A stretch of DNA of 64,000 nt, from the NCBI GenBank assembly GCA_002422605.1, contig DISW01000025.1:1-64000 (forward strand), read 5' to 3'. The notes beneath the pieces were generated by a model. It was not told the DNA's origin and made no database searches. It saw only the letters and a list, made by a program, of their open reading frames with translations. Of this stretch, positions 8,321 through 16,315 are shown piece after piece. The position numbers and the translations under genes were made by a program. The first letter of the stretch is position 1. Each line of letters starts with the position of its first letter. This DNA is from Bacteriovoracaceae bacterium UBA6200. GTDB lineage: Bacteria; Bdellovibrionota; Bacteriovoracia; Bacteriovoracales; Bacteriovoracaceae.

Positions 8321-9363
8321 GAGCGTTCAAACTTTTTGTTAATATCATTCATGAGGTGAGGACCTGTGAAAATCATACCAGTTATGAGTTGGAGAAGATT
8401 AGCACCAAGTCTCATCTTTTCCATAGCATCTTCCGGAGTTAAAATGCCTCCGCAACCCATTATAGTCATTTGGGGGTAATGTTGGCGTGTTTTCTCTATC
8501 AGATTATTCGATAATTTCTGACAAGGTTTTCCGCTGAGTCCTCCACGGTATTCTTTAGTCGCCTCAGAAGGAAAATCAGCGTCTTCGTACTTTTTATTGA
8601 GGTTTCCAATGACGACTCCCTGAATTCCTAGTTCATCAATAATTTGTAGAAGCTGTTGAAAGTCTTCCCAATTCTGATTAATAGGCATCTTGATATACAT
8701 AGGTTTGGTACTAGGGATTTTTTTTAGTTCGGTTAGAAGCAGCCGGAGACTTGCAGGTTTCGCAAAATCTTCACCACCGAAAGCATTAGGGCAAGAGATA
8801 TTTATGGTATAAAAATCACCAATGTTCTCTTCGTTTAATCTTTTGAAGCTGTAGCAGTAATCCTTAATCCCTTCTTCCTGACTGGAATTTCGTTCATCAT
8901 TTGTTTTAGCAATGCTAATTCCCAGAACAAACTGTGGAGGGATTTTCTTGGTTTTAATTCTTTTAATGATTGCATCTACACCATCATTTTTAAGGCCTTT
9001 ATAGACCTGAATGCTATTTGATTTAATCATTCTTCTTAGACGTGGGGGAGGATTACCTAAACAAGGTCTGGCGGTAACTGAGCCCACTTCTTCACCGGCA
9101 AAGCCCATAGAAAACAGGATGTGGGAAAGATGGGCATTATAATCAAACCCTGCTGATAGAAGAACGGGACCCTGATAAGTGATCCCATCAACTTGAAGTG
9201 TCTTCTTGCCTGATGGTTCCCCATAAATTGCATTAATGACGGATTTAAGGGGAGCTATGTTTCCGCTGGCGACACCTATTTTTACAAACAGGGTGTGAAT
9301 TAAGTCTGGATCAAGTTTAAACAAGACCGGCTTAAGTGCCTTTTTATAAAGTAACTTAATCAT
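8317..9363 (-). CDS. pyrD: Dihydroorotate dehydrogenase-like flavoprotein (class 2 architecture, atypical residues)
   Basis: A 348-residue FMN alpha/beta-barrel with the N-terminal helical extension of quinone-dependent class 2 dihydroorotate dehydrogenases. Several hallmarks differ. The usual AGFDKN lysine is a tyrosine (AGFDYN). The INRxGFNN segment reads QVYKGLKND. The catalytic position of the TINISCPN segment carries cysteine, as in class 1 enzymes, rather than the class 2 serine. It may still be the pyrimidine enzyme, or a related oxidoreductase. It is embedded in an operon with pckA and an ABC exporter and overlaps both neighbours by four bases, unlike ordinary pyr genes. Confidence 0.7.
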   Translation of the reverse strand: MIKLLYKKALKPVLFKLDPDLIHTLFVKIGVASGNIAPLKSVINAIYGEPSGKKTLQVDGITYQGPVLLSAGFDYNAHLSHILFSMGFAGEEVGSVTARPCLGNPPPRLRRMIKSNSIQVYKGLKNDGVDAIIKRIKTKKIPPQFVLGISIAKTNDERNSSQEEGIKDYCYSFKRLNEENIGDFYTINISCPNAFGGEDFAKPASLRLLLTELKKIPSTKPMYIKMPINQNWEDFQQLLQIIDELGIQGVVIGNLNKKYEDADFPSEATKEYRGGLSGKPCQKLSNNLIEKTRQHYPQMTIMGCGGILTPEDAMEKMRLGANLLQLITGMIFTGPHLMNDINKKFERS

Positions 9364-10847
9364 ACATTCACCGAGATCTTTTCTAATTGTTCATCAAATT
9401 GTTTTTTTAGCTGTTGTGCTTTTTCGTCCTGTTGATCACAGACCTGAAGAAGTTCCGGATTAATGCCTTCAATATTTTGAGGAATGATGAATCCAAAAAT
9501 GGGATCAACTAATCCAGCCTTCGGATCCACTGATCCTTTTTGAATACTACGAATTATTTGACGAGTTACTTTCAGTGGGAAACGATCCGTTTTTCCATAT
9601 CCTCCCTTGCCCCAGCCGGTGTTGATTAACCAAACATTAAACTTATGTTTTTCCATGAGGCGGGCAAGAAGTTTTGCGTATTCAATGGGAGCTCTTTGCA
9701 TGAAAGGGGCACCGAAGCAGTAGGAAAATGCACTCTTAGGCTCTTTAATACCTAGTTCTGTACCAGCGAGTTTGGAAGTATAACCACAGAGAAAAAAGTC
9801 CATGGCCTGTTTGGGATTCAAAGAGGCTACTGGTGGTAAAACTCCTGATGCGTCTGCTGAAAGAAAAAAGAGGTTTTTGGGAACTGGGCCTCTTTGAGTT
9901 GGATGAACTCCTTCAATGGAAGAGAGAGGGTAACTCGCACGACCATTCTCGGTTAAAGAAAGATCATGGAAATCAGGTTGACGATCTTTTTGAAGAACGA
10001 CGTTCTCCAATAAAGTGCCCCATTTGGTTGCGGCTTCATAGATTTGAGGTTCATCTTTGGCCGAAAGCTTAGCGGTCTTGGCATAGCAACCACCCTCAAA
10101 ATTAAAAATACCATCATCGGCCAGGCCATGTTCATCATCGCCAATGAGATTAAAACCTACATCAGTTGAAAGAGTTGTTTTTCCTGTCCCTGAAAGTCCA
10201 AAAAAAACACTGACGTTATTATCTTCATTGATACTGGCCCCCGCATGCATTGGAAGGACGTCATAATCAGGAAGGATCGTGTTCATAACTGAGAAAAGAG
10301 CTTTTTTTACTTCTCCAGCGTAGGAAGTGCCGGCAATCAGAATTTCTTTTTGTTCGAAATCTAAAATGATGGCGGTAGACCTCTCTACACCATATGCAAG
10401 GTGATTTTGTAATAGATAAAAAGGGGCATGGATGACTGTCCATTCCTGAAGATAGTTTTTTGTTTCAAGGTCTCTCATCATATTATTAAAAAACAAGGCA
10501 TGGGATGGACTCTGAGTGATAAGATCTGCCTTAATACACCATTTTGCGTGCGCTCCCACTTGTTTAGTCGTGGTATAACTGTCCGGTGATTCTTCTATTG
10601 CCTTTAATATTTCTTCTTTTGCTTTCTGTGCCTGGGCCCGTTCAAGTTTTGCGGTGTTGTTGGCCCAGTTGATATGCTTTTCCGAATATGGGCACGAAAC
10701 TACATATTTGTCATTGGCCGATCGACCTGTGAATTTTCCCGTATCAACAACTAAAGCTCCGCCAGACGAAAGCTGACCTAGGTTCAGCCTGAGAGTTTCT
10801 TCTACCAGTTCGGCTTGGGTTAGATTTTTTTTAGTGTTAGAAAACAT
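9360..10847 (-). CDS. pckA: Phosphoenolpyruvate carboxykinase (ATP)
   Basis: A 495-residue enzyme converting oxaloacetate and ATP to PEP, CO2 and ADP, the first step of gluconeogenesis from C4 acids. The P-loop is GLSGTGKT (217-224), followed by the metal-binding LIGDDEHG. The substrate segments TGRSANDKYVV, GEVKKALFSVMN and LSADASGVLPPV match the ATP-dependent family. The start ATG has AGGAGC seven bases upstream and lies eight bases after the stop of a dicarboxylate transporter gene. Uptake of C4 acids and their conversion to PEP are therefore co-transcribed. Confidence 0.95.
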   Translation of the reverse strand: MFSNTKKNLTQAELVEETLRLNLGQLSSGGALVVDTGKFTGRSANDKYVVSCPYSEKHINWANNTAKLERAQAQKAKEEILKAIEESPDSYTTTKQVGAHAKWCIKADLITQSPSHALFFNNMMRDLETKNYLQEWTVIHAPFYLLQNHLAYGVERSTAIILDFEQKEILIAGTSYAGEVKKALFSVMNTILPDYDVLPMHAGASINEDNNVSVFFGLSGTGKTTLSTDVGFNLIGDDEHGLADDGIFNFEGGCYAKTAKLSAKDEPQIYEAATKWGTLLENVVLQKDRQPDFHDLSLTENGRASYPLSSIEGVHPTQRGPVPKNLFFLSADASGVLPPVASLNPKQAMDFFLCGYTSKLAGTELGIKEPKSAFSYCFGAPFMQRAPIEYAKLLARLMEKHKFNVWLINTGWGKGGYGKTDRFPLKVTRQIIRSIQKGSVDPKAGLVDPIFGFIIPQNIEGINPELLQVCDQQDEKAQQLKKQFDEQLEKISVNV

Positions 10848-10855
10848 AATAGCTC

Positions 10856-12259
10856 CTAGAAAAATAAAAGGGACATCAGAATAATGATTGATGCTGAGAT
10901 ACTATTGGCCCAAAACCCTCGGCTCATCATAGTCGATAACTTAATTAAACCTGTTGAATAAACAATAGCATTCGGTGGTGTCCCCACTGGCAACATGAAC
11001 GCCAAGTTCGCAGCCGCTACAATGGCATAGATGGTGCGCTCAGGGGTGGCCAGAAAGAATGGGCTTGCTAAGAGAACCGGAATAATAAGATTGGCCGTTG
11101 CTGTATTGCTCACTAATTCTGTTAAAAAAATCGTACTCACAATAGCGAGGGCCAGTAGGATGCTCGGCGATAACCATGAGAAAGAATCAATCTGTTGTGC
11201 CAAAACGTGGGCGAGTCCTGTCGAAAAGGCCAGTTCTCCTAAGCTCAATCCTCCACCAAATAACAGAAGAATTCCCCAATCTATTTTCTGAGCTTCCTTC
11301 CAGGGAAGGAGAGGTCCATCTGAAGTTGGTGTTAACATCAACATCAAACCCGCACAAACAGCGACTACAGATTCAGGAAAAATACGGACAATGAATGCTG
11401 CAATATTAACAGGAGCAACAGTTGAGATGATACCAGGGAGTGCCCACAAAATAGCTGTAATGATCAAAATAGCTGAAACTAAGAGTTGGTTTGTTGTGAT
11501 AGGAGTTTTGACAGATTTAATACCGCGATCATGGGGTAGCTTTTTTAAATCTTTCCAGTAGAGAGCGAGAATTCCTCCCATAACAGCAAGTGATAGCGGT
11601 GCCATGTGGAGGAACCATGTCACAAAATCAGGTCTTGTACCAGTGATCTTTTTCATGAGTCCTAAAGCAATCATATTGGGAGGTGATCCTACAGGAGTCA
11701 TTGTTCCACCAATCGATGCCGCTGCAGCCAAGAGCAGGAGAAGTTTAGAATGTGAAGTAATGTCCAAATTGTTCCGTCTTAAGATCTCTACTCCTATGGG
11801 AACGGCCAGAGCAGCCGTTGCTGTATTGGAAAGGAAAGCGGACATAATCATTGTTATCCCAATAAGACCGAGAAAAAGCCGTTGAGAATTTCCGCTGACA
11901 TTCGGATTTGCTAATGTCGCCTGAACAAGCCACTGATCTAAACGATGATATTCGACGGCCTGGGCGAGGAAAAAACCACCCATGAATAAAAAAATGATAG
12001 GATCAGAAAAAGGTTTTAGAAGTTCCGGCCACGGAGCAAGATTTAAAAAATGGGCCAATAATAATCCCGCTAAAACACTTACATGTAACGGAATTAAAGA
12101 GCAGAGCCACCAACAAGCGACCCATAAGATAATTCCGCCGCATAATTTGGCTTCATGAACCATATCTAGGGGAGCTACCCAAACGATGATACCAATGATT
12201 GGCCCTAAGATTAAAGGGATGAGGTCAGATAGTTTGGGACGGGTAGAGAGGATCAACAA
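10856..12259 (-). CDS. DASS/SLC13 family dicarboxylate:Na+ symporter
   Basis: A 467-residue transporter with about eleven or twelve membrane segments and the duplicated SNT signatures of the DASS family. These are FLSNTATAALAVPI with TPVGSPPNMIALG in the first half, and ELVSNTATANLIIPVL with LPVGTPPNAIVYSTG in the second. These motifs bind Na+ and the carboxylate. Likely substrates are succinate, malate or fumarate. The start is TTG 12259, supported by AAAAGG five bases upstream. It heads a six-gene operon with pckA next. A perfect TATAAT lies upstream at 12275-12280. Confidence 0.92.
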   Translation of the reverse strand: MLILSTRPKLSDLIPLILGPIIGIIVWVAPLDMVHEAKLCGGIILWVACWWLCSLIPLHVSVLAGLLLAHFLNLAPWPELLKPFSDPIIFLFMGGFFLAQAVEYHRLDQWLVQATLANPNVSGNSQRLFLGLIGITMIMSAFLSNTATAALAVPIGVEILRRNNLDITSHSKLLLLLAAAASIGGTMTPVGSPPNMIALGLMKKITGTRPDFVTWFLHMAPLSLAVMGGILALYWKDLKKLPHDRGIKSVKTPITTNQLLVSAILIITAILWALPGIISTVAPVNIAAFIVRIFPESVVAVCAGLMLMLTPTSDGPLLPWKEAQKIDWGILLLFGGGLSLGELAFSTGLAHVLAQQIDSFSWLSPSILLALAIVSTIFLTELVSNTATANLIIPVLLASPFFLATPERTIYAIVAAANLAFMLPVGTPPNAIVYSTGLIKLSTMMSRGFWANSISASIIILMSLLFF

Positions 12260-12274
12260 ACTTACCTTTTGAAA

Positions 12275-12280
12275 ATTATA
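12275..12280 (-). promoter_or_regulatory. -10 box of the dicarboxylate transporter/pckA operon
   Basis: TATAAT (preceded by TAG) on the minus strand lies 15 bases before the TTG start of the transporter. It leaves room for a short leader that contains the Shine-Dalgarno. No good -35 is visible, so activator dependence is possible. Confidence 0.5.
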
Positions 12281-12418
12281 CTAATTATTAAAACTTTCTC
12301 AGTTAATAGACTAAGATTAACCCATAAGTGGCCCATATTAAAAGTTTTTTGAATCCGCTGCGTCTTCCCATTTAAGACTCAGACCTATAGAGTTAAAAAT
12401 AATTATTCAGGAGTAAAA

Positions 12419-13963
12419 ATGGTTCCAACGACGTCGAAAAGAAAAATAATAATTCGCAAAACAACATTTCAGGATGCTGCCGCAATTAATAGTATCGTGA
12501 ACAAATGTTACCCTGGCGTGCCTTCATATCCTGAAGACGCTCTACGTGCACAAATCAATCATTTTCCCGAAGGCCAGATGGTTGTCGAATACAATAAGGT
12601 GATTATTGGTTTTTGTATTACCTTCATTATCACTGAAGCTGAAGCCATGAAGCCTCATACTTGGAAAGAAATAACTGGTTCTTCTTTTGCCAGCCGACAT
12701 GATCCATTGGGCGACTTCCTCTATGGAATGGATATTTGTGTTGATCCTGCTTTTCGTGGCAAAAAAATTGGTGAACGTCTTTACAATGAGAGAAGAAAGT
12801 TGTGCCAATCTTTGAAACTCAAAGGAATTCTTTTTGGTGCAAGAATTCCGGGATTCGCGAAGAGAAGAAAATTATATCCAACACCAGAAAAATATCTCGA
12901 AGCGGTGACGACAAAGAAAATAAAAGACCCGACAGTTAGTTTTCAGATTAAAAATGGCTTTGAACCAATAATGGTTCTGAATAACTATCTTCCTTCTGAT
13001 AACGAATCAATGGGTTACGCTATACTCATGCGCTGGGAAAACCCTTTAAACGACTCCAAGGGAAATCATTTTTATGTTGAGGATGCTAAGGATAATGTCC
13101 GGATTTGTACCATTAACTTTGAACAACGAAAAATTTCTTCTTTGGTGGAGTTTCAGTCAATTGCCGAATATTTTATTGGAGTAGCGGCCGACTATAACTG
13201 CGACTTCGTAGTCTTTCCGGAATTTGTTACGATGTCTCTTCTCTCCATTTTAAATGAAAAGCTAGATCCCATTAGGTCCCTGGAGCATCTGGATGAATAC
13301 ACCGAACCCTTTTTAAAATTCATGAATAATGCTGCCTTGAAATATAACATCAATATTATTGGCGGCACACATATGATGAAAGATGAGACAGGTTTGATGA
13401 AGAATATTTGTCATGTCTTTCTTCGAGATGGATCAATCCATCAACAGCAAAAAATTCATCCAACTCCGAGTGAGAGGGATTGGTGGAATATCAGTGGTGG
13501 AGATAAGCTTTCAGTCATCAATACTGACCGAGGACCTATTGGTGTACTTATTTGTTACGATGCTGAGTTTCCGGAACTTTGCCGCCACTTAGTAGATCAA
13601 GGAGCAAAAATAATCTTCGTTCCCTTTGCAACTGATACCAGACAGGGCTACCTGCGGGTAAGGTACTGCTGTCAGGCAAGAACAATCGAAAATCAATGTT
13701 ACTTTGTCCTTTCAGGAAATACCGGAAATCTTCCTCGCGTGCAGAACATGGATATCAACTATGGCCAAAGTTCAATTCTGACTCCTTCAGATTTTCCTTT
13801 CGCTAAAGACGGTGTCGCAGCGGAAACAGACGCTAATGCCGAGATGGTGGCGATTGCGGATCTGAGTATTGGTGATCTGGTTAAGGCACGCAATAACGGA
13901 ACGGTGAGAAATCTTAAAGATAGAAGGCATGATCTTTATTCTGTAAGTTGGACAGGGAAATAG
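12419..13963 (+). CDS. Fusion of GNAT acetyltransferase and carbon-nitrogen hydrolase (nitrilase)
   Basis: A 514-residue two-domain enzyme. Residues 10-205 are a GNAT N-acyltransferase domain (GMDICVDPAFRGKKIGERLY is the acetyl-CoA loop). Residues about 225-510 are a nitrilase-superfamily amidase with the complete triad E268 (FPEF), K345 (QKIHPTP) and C379 (LICYDAEFPE). This fusion is known as a family in many bacteria, but its substrate is undefined. Together the halves could build and hydrolyse an amide. The start ATG has AGGAG seven bases upstream. The LuxR-type gene follows within nine bases. Confidence 0.92.
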   Translation: MVPTTSKRKIIIRKTTFQDAAAINSIVNKCYPGVPSYPEDALRAQINHFPEGQMVVEYNKVIIGFCITFIITEAEAMKPHTWKEITGSSFASRHDPLGDFLYGMDICVDPAFRGKKIGERLYNERRKLCQSLKLKGILFGARIPGFAKRRKLYPTPEKYLEAVTTKKIKDPTVSFQIKNGFEPIMVLNNYLPSDNESMGYAILMRWENPLNDSKGNHFYVEDAKDNVRICTINFEQRKISSLVEFQSIAEYFIGVAADYNCDFVVFPEFVTMSLLSILNEKLDPIRSLEHLDEYTEPFLKFMNNAALKYNINIIGGTHMMKDETGLMKNICHVFLRDGSIHQQQKIHPTPSERDWWNISGGDKLSVINTDRGPIGVLICYDAEFPELCRHLVDQGAKIIFVPFATDTRQGYLRVRYCCQARTIENQCYFVLSGNTGNLPRVQNMDINYGQSSILTPSDFPFAKDGVAAETDANAEMVAIADLSIGDLVKARNNGTVRNLKDRRHDLYSVSWTGK

Positions 13964-13971
13964 ACTTTCAG

Positions 13972-14460
13972 ATGATAACCTTTATTATATTTGTCATTCT
14001 AATCTCTTTCTTTTCATATGATCTCTACACAGACGTAGCAGATCAGTTACCTTTAAAGCATCTTTGGCATGAAATTATTCTTTTTTTTACCGCGATTGTA
14101 GGGGCCGTATGGCAATTCAGACTCTTGTTTAAGAAGGACAAAGAAATCAAGGTTATTCAAACTGAACTTTTAGCAACCAAAGAGTCTTATAAAGAGTGGC
14201 TGTACAAAAGTAAAAAATCGGCGAATGAAATACGCAGGATGATTGATCAACAATTTTCTGATTGGCATCTTAGCGCCAGCGAAAAGGATGTTGCTCTGCT
14301 TTTGATTAAAGGGCTGACGATGAAAGAAATTGCGGAACTAAGAAATACTCATGAGAAAACAGTCCGACAGCAGGCCACAACAATTTACCGCAAGGCCAAT
14401 CTTTCTGGACGACAGGAACTAGCCGCTTTCTTTCTCGAGGATATACTTTCAACTACATAA
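13972..14460 (+). CDS. Membrane-anchored LuxR-type (GerE) DNA-binding regulator
   Basis: A 162-residue protein with two N-terminal membrane helices (about 1-20 and 33-52), a charged linker likely to form a coiled coil, and a C-terminal LuxR/GerE helix-turn-helix (about 92-155). The recognition part reads LTMKEIAELRNTHEKTVRQQATTIYRKA. No receiver or ligand-binding domain is present, so it would act as a membrane-tethered regulator. An in-frame TTG at 13948 would overlap the upstream gene. I prefer ATG 13972, although neither start has a strong Shine-Dalgarno. It is co-transcribed with the GNAT-nitrilase and may regulate it. Confidence 0.78.
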   Translation: MITFIIFVILISFFSYDLYTDVADQLPLKHLWHEIILFFTAIVGAVWQFRLLFKKDKEIKVIQTELLATKESYKEWLYKSKKSANEIRRMIDQQFSDWHLSASEKDVALLLIKGLTMKEIAELRNTHEKTVRQQATTIYRKANLSGRQELAAFFLEDILSTT

Positions 14461-14502
14461 GTCGATTTGGTACATTTGCCGGATAGATAAAATGGCTTTT
14501 CC

Positions 14503-14532
14503 CCTTAATGATCTTAGTAACCACTAAGGGGA
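14503..14532 (+). promoter_or_regulatory. Hairpin that includes the Shine-Dalgarno of the b561-like gene
   Basis: CCCCTTA upstream pairs with TAAGGGG, with an inner TTAGT-AACC-ACTAA stem. The right arm is the AAGGGG ribosome-binding site of ATG 14538. Folding would hide the site, so the structure could be a translational control element, or a terminator for the upstream regulator gene that lacks a U-tract. Confidence 0.4.
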
Positions 14533-14537
14533 CTTGC

Positions 14538-15071
14538 ATGAAATTTATTTTCTCACTATTTTTGTTAATTTCTATTAATGCTCACGCTCAGATTCAATTA
14601 AATGATCTTGGGATTAAGCCTGAACAAATCACAGGCACTTCATCTTCTTTATTAAATCCGGCGAAAAGCAAAGAACGCAGTTGGAAGCTTAAAAACCATG
14701 AAATGTGGGGGCTAGCGACTTTTGGCTTAATGACCGCCACCATGTTCACGGGAGGAGGTGCTATGGATTCAAACACCCATATGTATCTGGGAGTTGCCAC
14801 TGCCGCTTCTTACTTCACGACGGCTTATCTTGCCCTTTCTGCTCCGAAGCCCATGGGAGTAGTGGATAAAGGCAGAATCAAATGGCACAAAGGCTTGGCC
14901 TGGGTGCATTTACCTCTTATGCTTTTGGTCCCGTATCTTGGTTATAAATATAAAAAAGATGAAGAAGATGGAGTGAAACATTCTTCAATCGTTAAAAATC
15001 ACTCGGCTTTTGCCGGAGTTCTCTATGGTTCATTTGCTCTATCAACGGCCTTGATGGTGATCGAATTTTAA
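14538..15071 (+). CDS. Cytochrome b561-like membrane protein (YceJ-like)
   Basis: A 177-residue protein with a signal peptide (cleavage after AHA) followed by about four membrane helices. Histidines are placed near helix ends (KNHEMWG, NTHMYLG, KWHKGLAWVH, KNHSAFAG), as in small di-heme b-type cytochromes. Heme binding is inferred. The next gene encodes a YceI protein. In E. coli yceJ (b561) and yceI are likewise adjacent, which supports the call. ATG 14538 is chosen over 14508 because it begins the signal peptide and has AGGGGA five bases upstream. Confidence 0.7.
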   Translation: MKFIFSLFLLISINAHAQIQLNDLGIKPEQITGTSSSLLNPAKSKERSWKLKNHEMWGLATFGLMTATMFTGGGAMDSNTHMYLGVATAASYFTTAYLALSAPKPMGVVDKGRIKWHKGLAWVHLPLMLLVPYLGYKYKKDEEDGVKHSSIVKNHSAFAGVLYGSFALSTALMVIEF

Positions 15072-15080
15072 GGAGAAACT

Positions 15081-15584
15081 ATGAAATATTTATGGCTAGG
15101 GCTAATTCTGACATCATCCCTTTTTGCTCAGACCTATGAACTCAAGAAAGGTGAGGCCAATTTTGAAATCAAAGTCATGTTGAAAAAAGTCGATACCAAG
15201 AGCACCGGGGTGAAAGGTAAAATTAATTGCAATAAAACTTGCGAATACCTTCTGGCCATTCCAATCATGACATTCACTACAGAAGATTCAAATCGTGATT
15301 TAAATATGTTTACTGCCATTGAAGCAGATAAGTTTAAGGTCGCGACCGCCAGTGGAACATTTCCCAAGAAGATCATGGCCGCAGCAGAAGGTAAAATTGA
15401 AGCTTTGATTGACTTTCATGGGGTAAAAAAGATTTATCCTGTGACCTTAAAGAATAAGGGGTCTAAGGCAAGTTTGAAATTAGATCTAGATGCTCATGGG
15501 ATTGTTCGCCCCTCACTTTTTGGTTTTAAAATGGATAGGATTCTTCCTGTTGAGTTTTCTTTAGATTGGCAGCAGACAAACTAA
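15081..15584 (+). CDS. YceI-family periplasmic lipid-binding protein
   Basis: A 167-residue secreted lipocalin-like protein with signal peptide (LLFAQ-type cleavage near residue 17). The pattern of the YceI family is visible: F-x-I-x-x-M near the start, a middle segment ending SNRDLNMFTAIEADKFKVATA, and a late IVRPSLFGFKMDRI. YceI proteins bind polyisoprenoids such as isoprenoid quinones. An AAGGAG lies five bases before the ATG, and the gene follows the b561-like gene after nine bases, so the two form one operon. Two cysteines (INCNKTCEY) are an unusual addition and could form a disulfide. Confidence 0.85.
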   Translation: MKYLWLGLILTSSLFAQTYELKKGEANFEIKVMLKKVDTKSTGVKGKINCNKTCEYLLAIPIMTFTTEDSNRDLNMFTAIEADKFKVATASGTFPKKIMAAAEGKIEALIDFHGVKKIYPVTLKNKGSKASLKLDLDAHGIVRPSLFGFKMDRILPVEFSLDWQQTN

Positions 15585-15643
15585 ATGTCTGATTTCTATT
15601 ATCGGTACCACTAAAAGTAATATGTTTTAATCTTGTTTTCGTA

Positions 15644-15684
15644 TGGGTATGTGACTTGCAATGTAGGGCACGTACCTTTAATAC
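15644..15684 (+). promoter_or_regulatory. Promoter with 17-base shared element, copy 1
   Basis: TGGGTATGTGACTTGCA at 15644-15660 matches the element at 16261 in 16 of 17 bases. TTGCAA inside it can serve as -35. TAATAC at 15679-15684 stands 17 bases downstream as -10. It precedes the DUF421 gene at 15701. Confidence 0.6.
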
Positions 15685-15700
15685 TTACAATAGGATTAAT

Positions 15701-16234
15701 ATGATCTTTTTCACCTCATGGGATAGTTTATTACGAATTCTTGTTATAGGTTTTTTGTCTTATATCTGTTTGATCGCCATGCTTAAGTTATCTGGTAACA
15801 GAACTTTGTCTCAAATGAATAGTTTCGACTTCATCATTACTATCGCCATGGGATCAACCTTTTCTGGCGGTCTGCTTGATAAGAACGTCGCTTTGGCCGA
15901 TACGCTCTTCGCTTTGTTTCTTCTCATTGTCATGCAGTATGCGGTGACAAAGCTTAGCATGAAGTCAAAACGCATCGATAAACTCGTTAAGAGTGATCCA
16001 ACTATTCTCTTTCATGAAGGAAGAATTATTAAGGATGCCATAGCAAGGGAAAGGGTGAGTGAAGATGAACTTCTTGCTTCCATTCGTGAAAGAGGAATCA
16101 GTACCTTTAGCCAGGTAGATGCCATTATTCTGGAAACGAATGGTAAAATTTCAGCCATTCCTAAACAGGTAAGCGGGAAAGTCTCCTTACGCGAAGAAAA
16201 AAGTTATAAGGATGTCAAAAACTTCCCGGTTTAA
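15701..16234 (+). CDS. DUF421 (YetF-like) membrane protein
   Basis: A 177-residue protein with three N-terminal membrane helices (about 8-28, 40-60, 65-85) and a cytoplasmic DUF421 domain (about 90-160). The typical pieces are SGNRTLSQMNSFDFIITIAMGS near the start and the late SPTILFHEGRI-like and SEDELLASIRERGI segments. The molecular function of the family is unknown; Bacillus homologues are associated with sporulation or stress. The longer in-frame version from TTG 15656 lies inside the predicted promoter. ATG 15701 has AGGA five bases upstream. It shares a promoter element with the next gene. Confidence 0.88.
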   Translation: MIFFTSWDSLLRILVIGFLSYICLIAMLKLSGNRTLSQMNSFDFIITIAMGSTFSGGLLDKNVALADTLFALFLLIVMQYAVTKLSMKSKRIDKLVKSDPTILFHEGRIIKDAIARERVSEDELLASIRERGISTFSQVDAIILETNGKISAIPKQVSGKVSLREEKSYKDVKNFPV

Positions 16235-16260
16235 TATTATTCGCATCATCTTTTTTTACT

Positions 16261-16302
16261 TGGGTATGAGACTTGCATCGAAAAATGAGCTGTACGCATT
16301 AC
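16261..16302 (+). promoter_or_regulatory. Promoter with 17-base shared element, copy 2
   Basis: TGGGTATGAGACTTGCA at 16261-16277 is the second copy of the element found at 15644. TTGCAT is a candidate -35 and CATTAC (16297-16302) a candidate -10 with an 18-base spacer. It drives the SDR gene at 16316 and probably the deaminase and second SDR behind it. Confidence 0.6.
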
Positions 16303-16315
16303 CCAGGAGGAAAAG

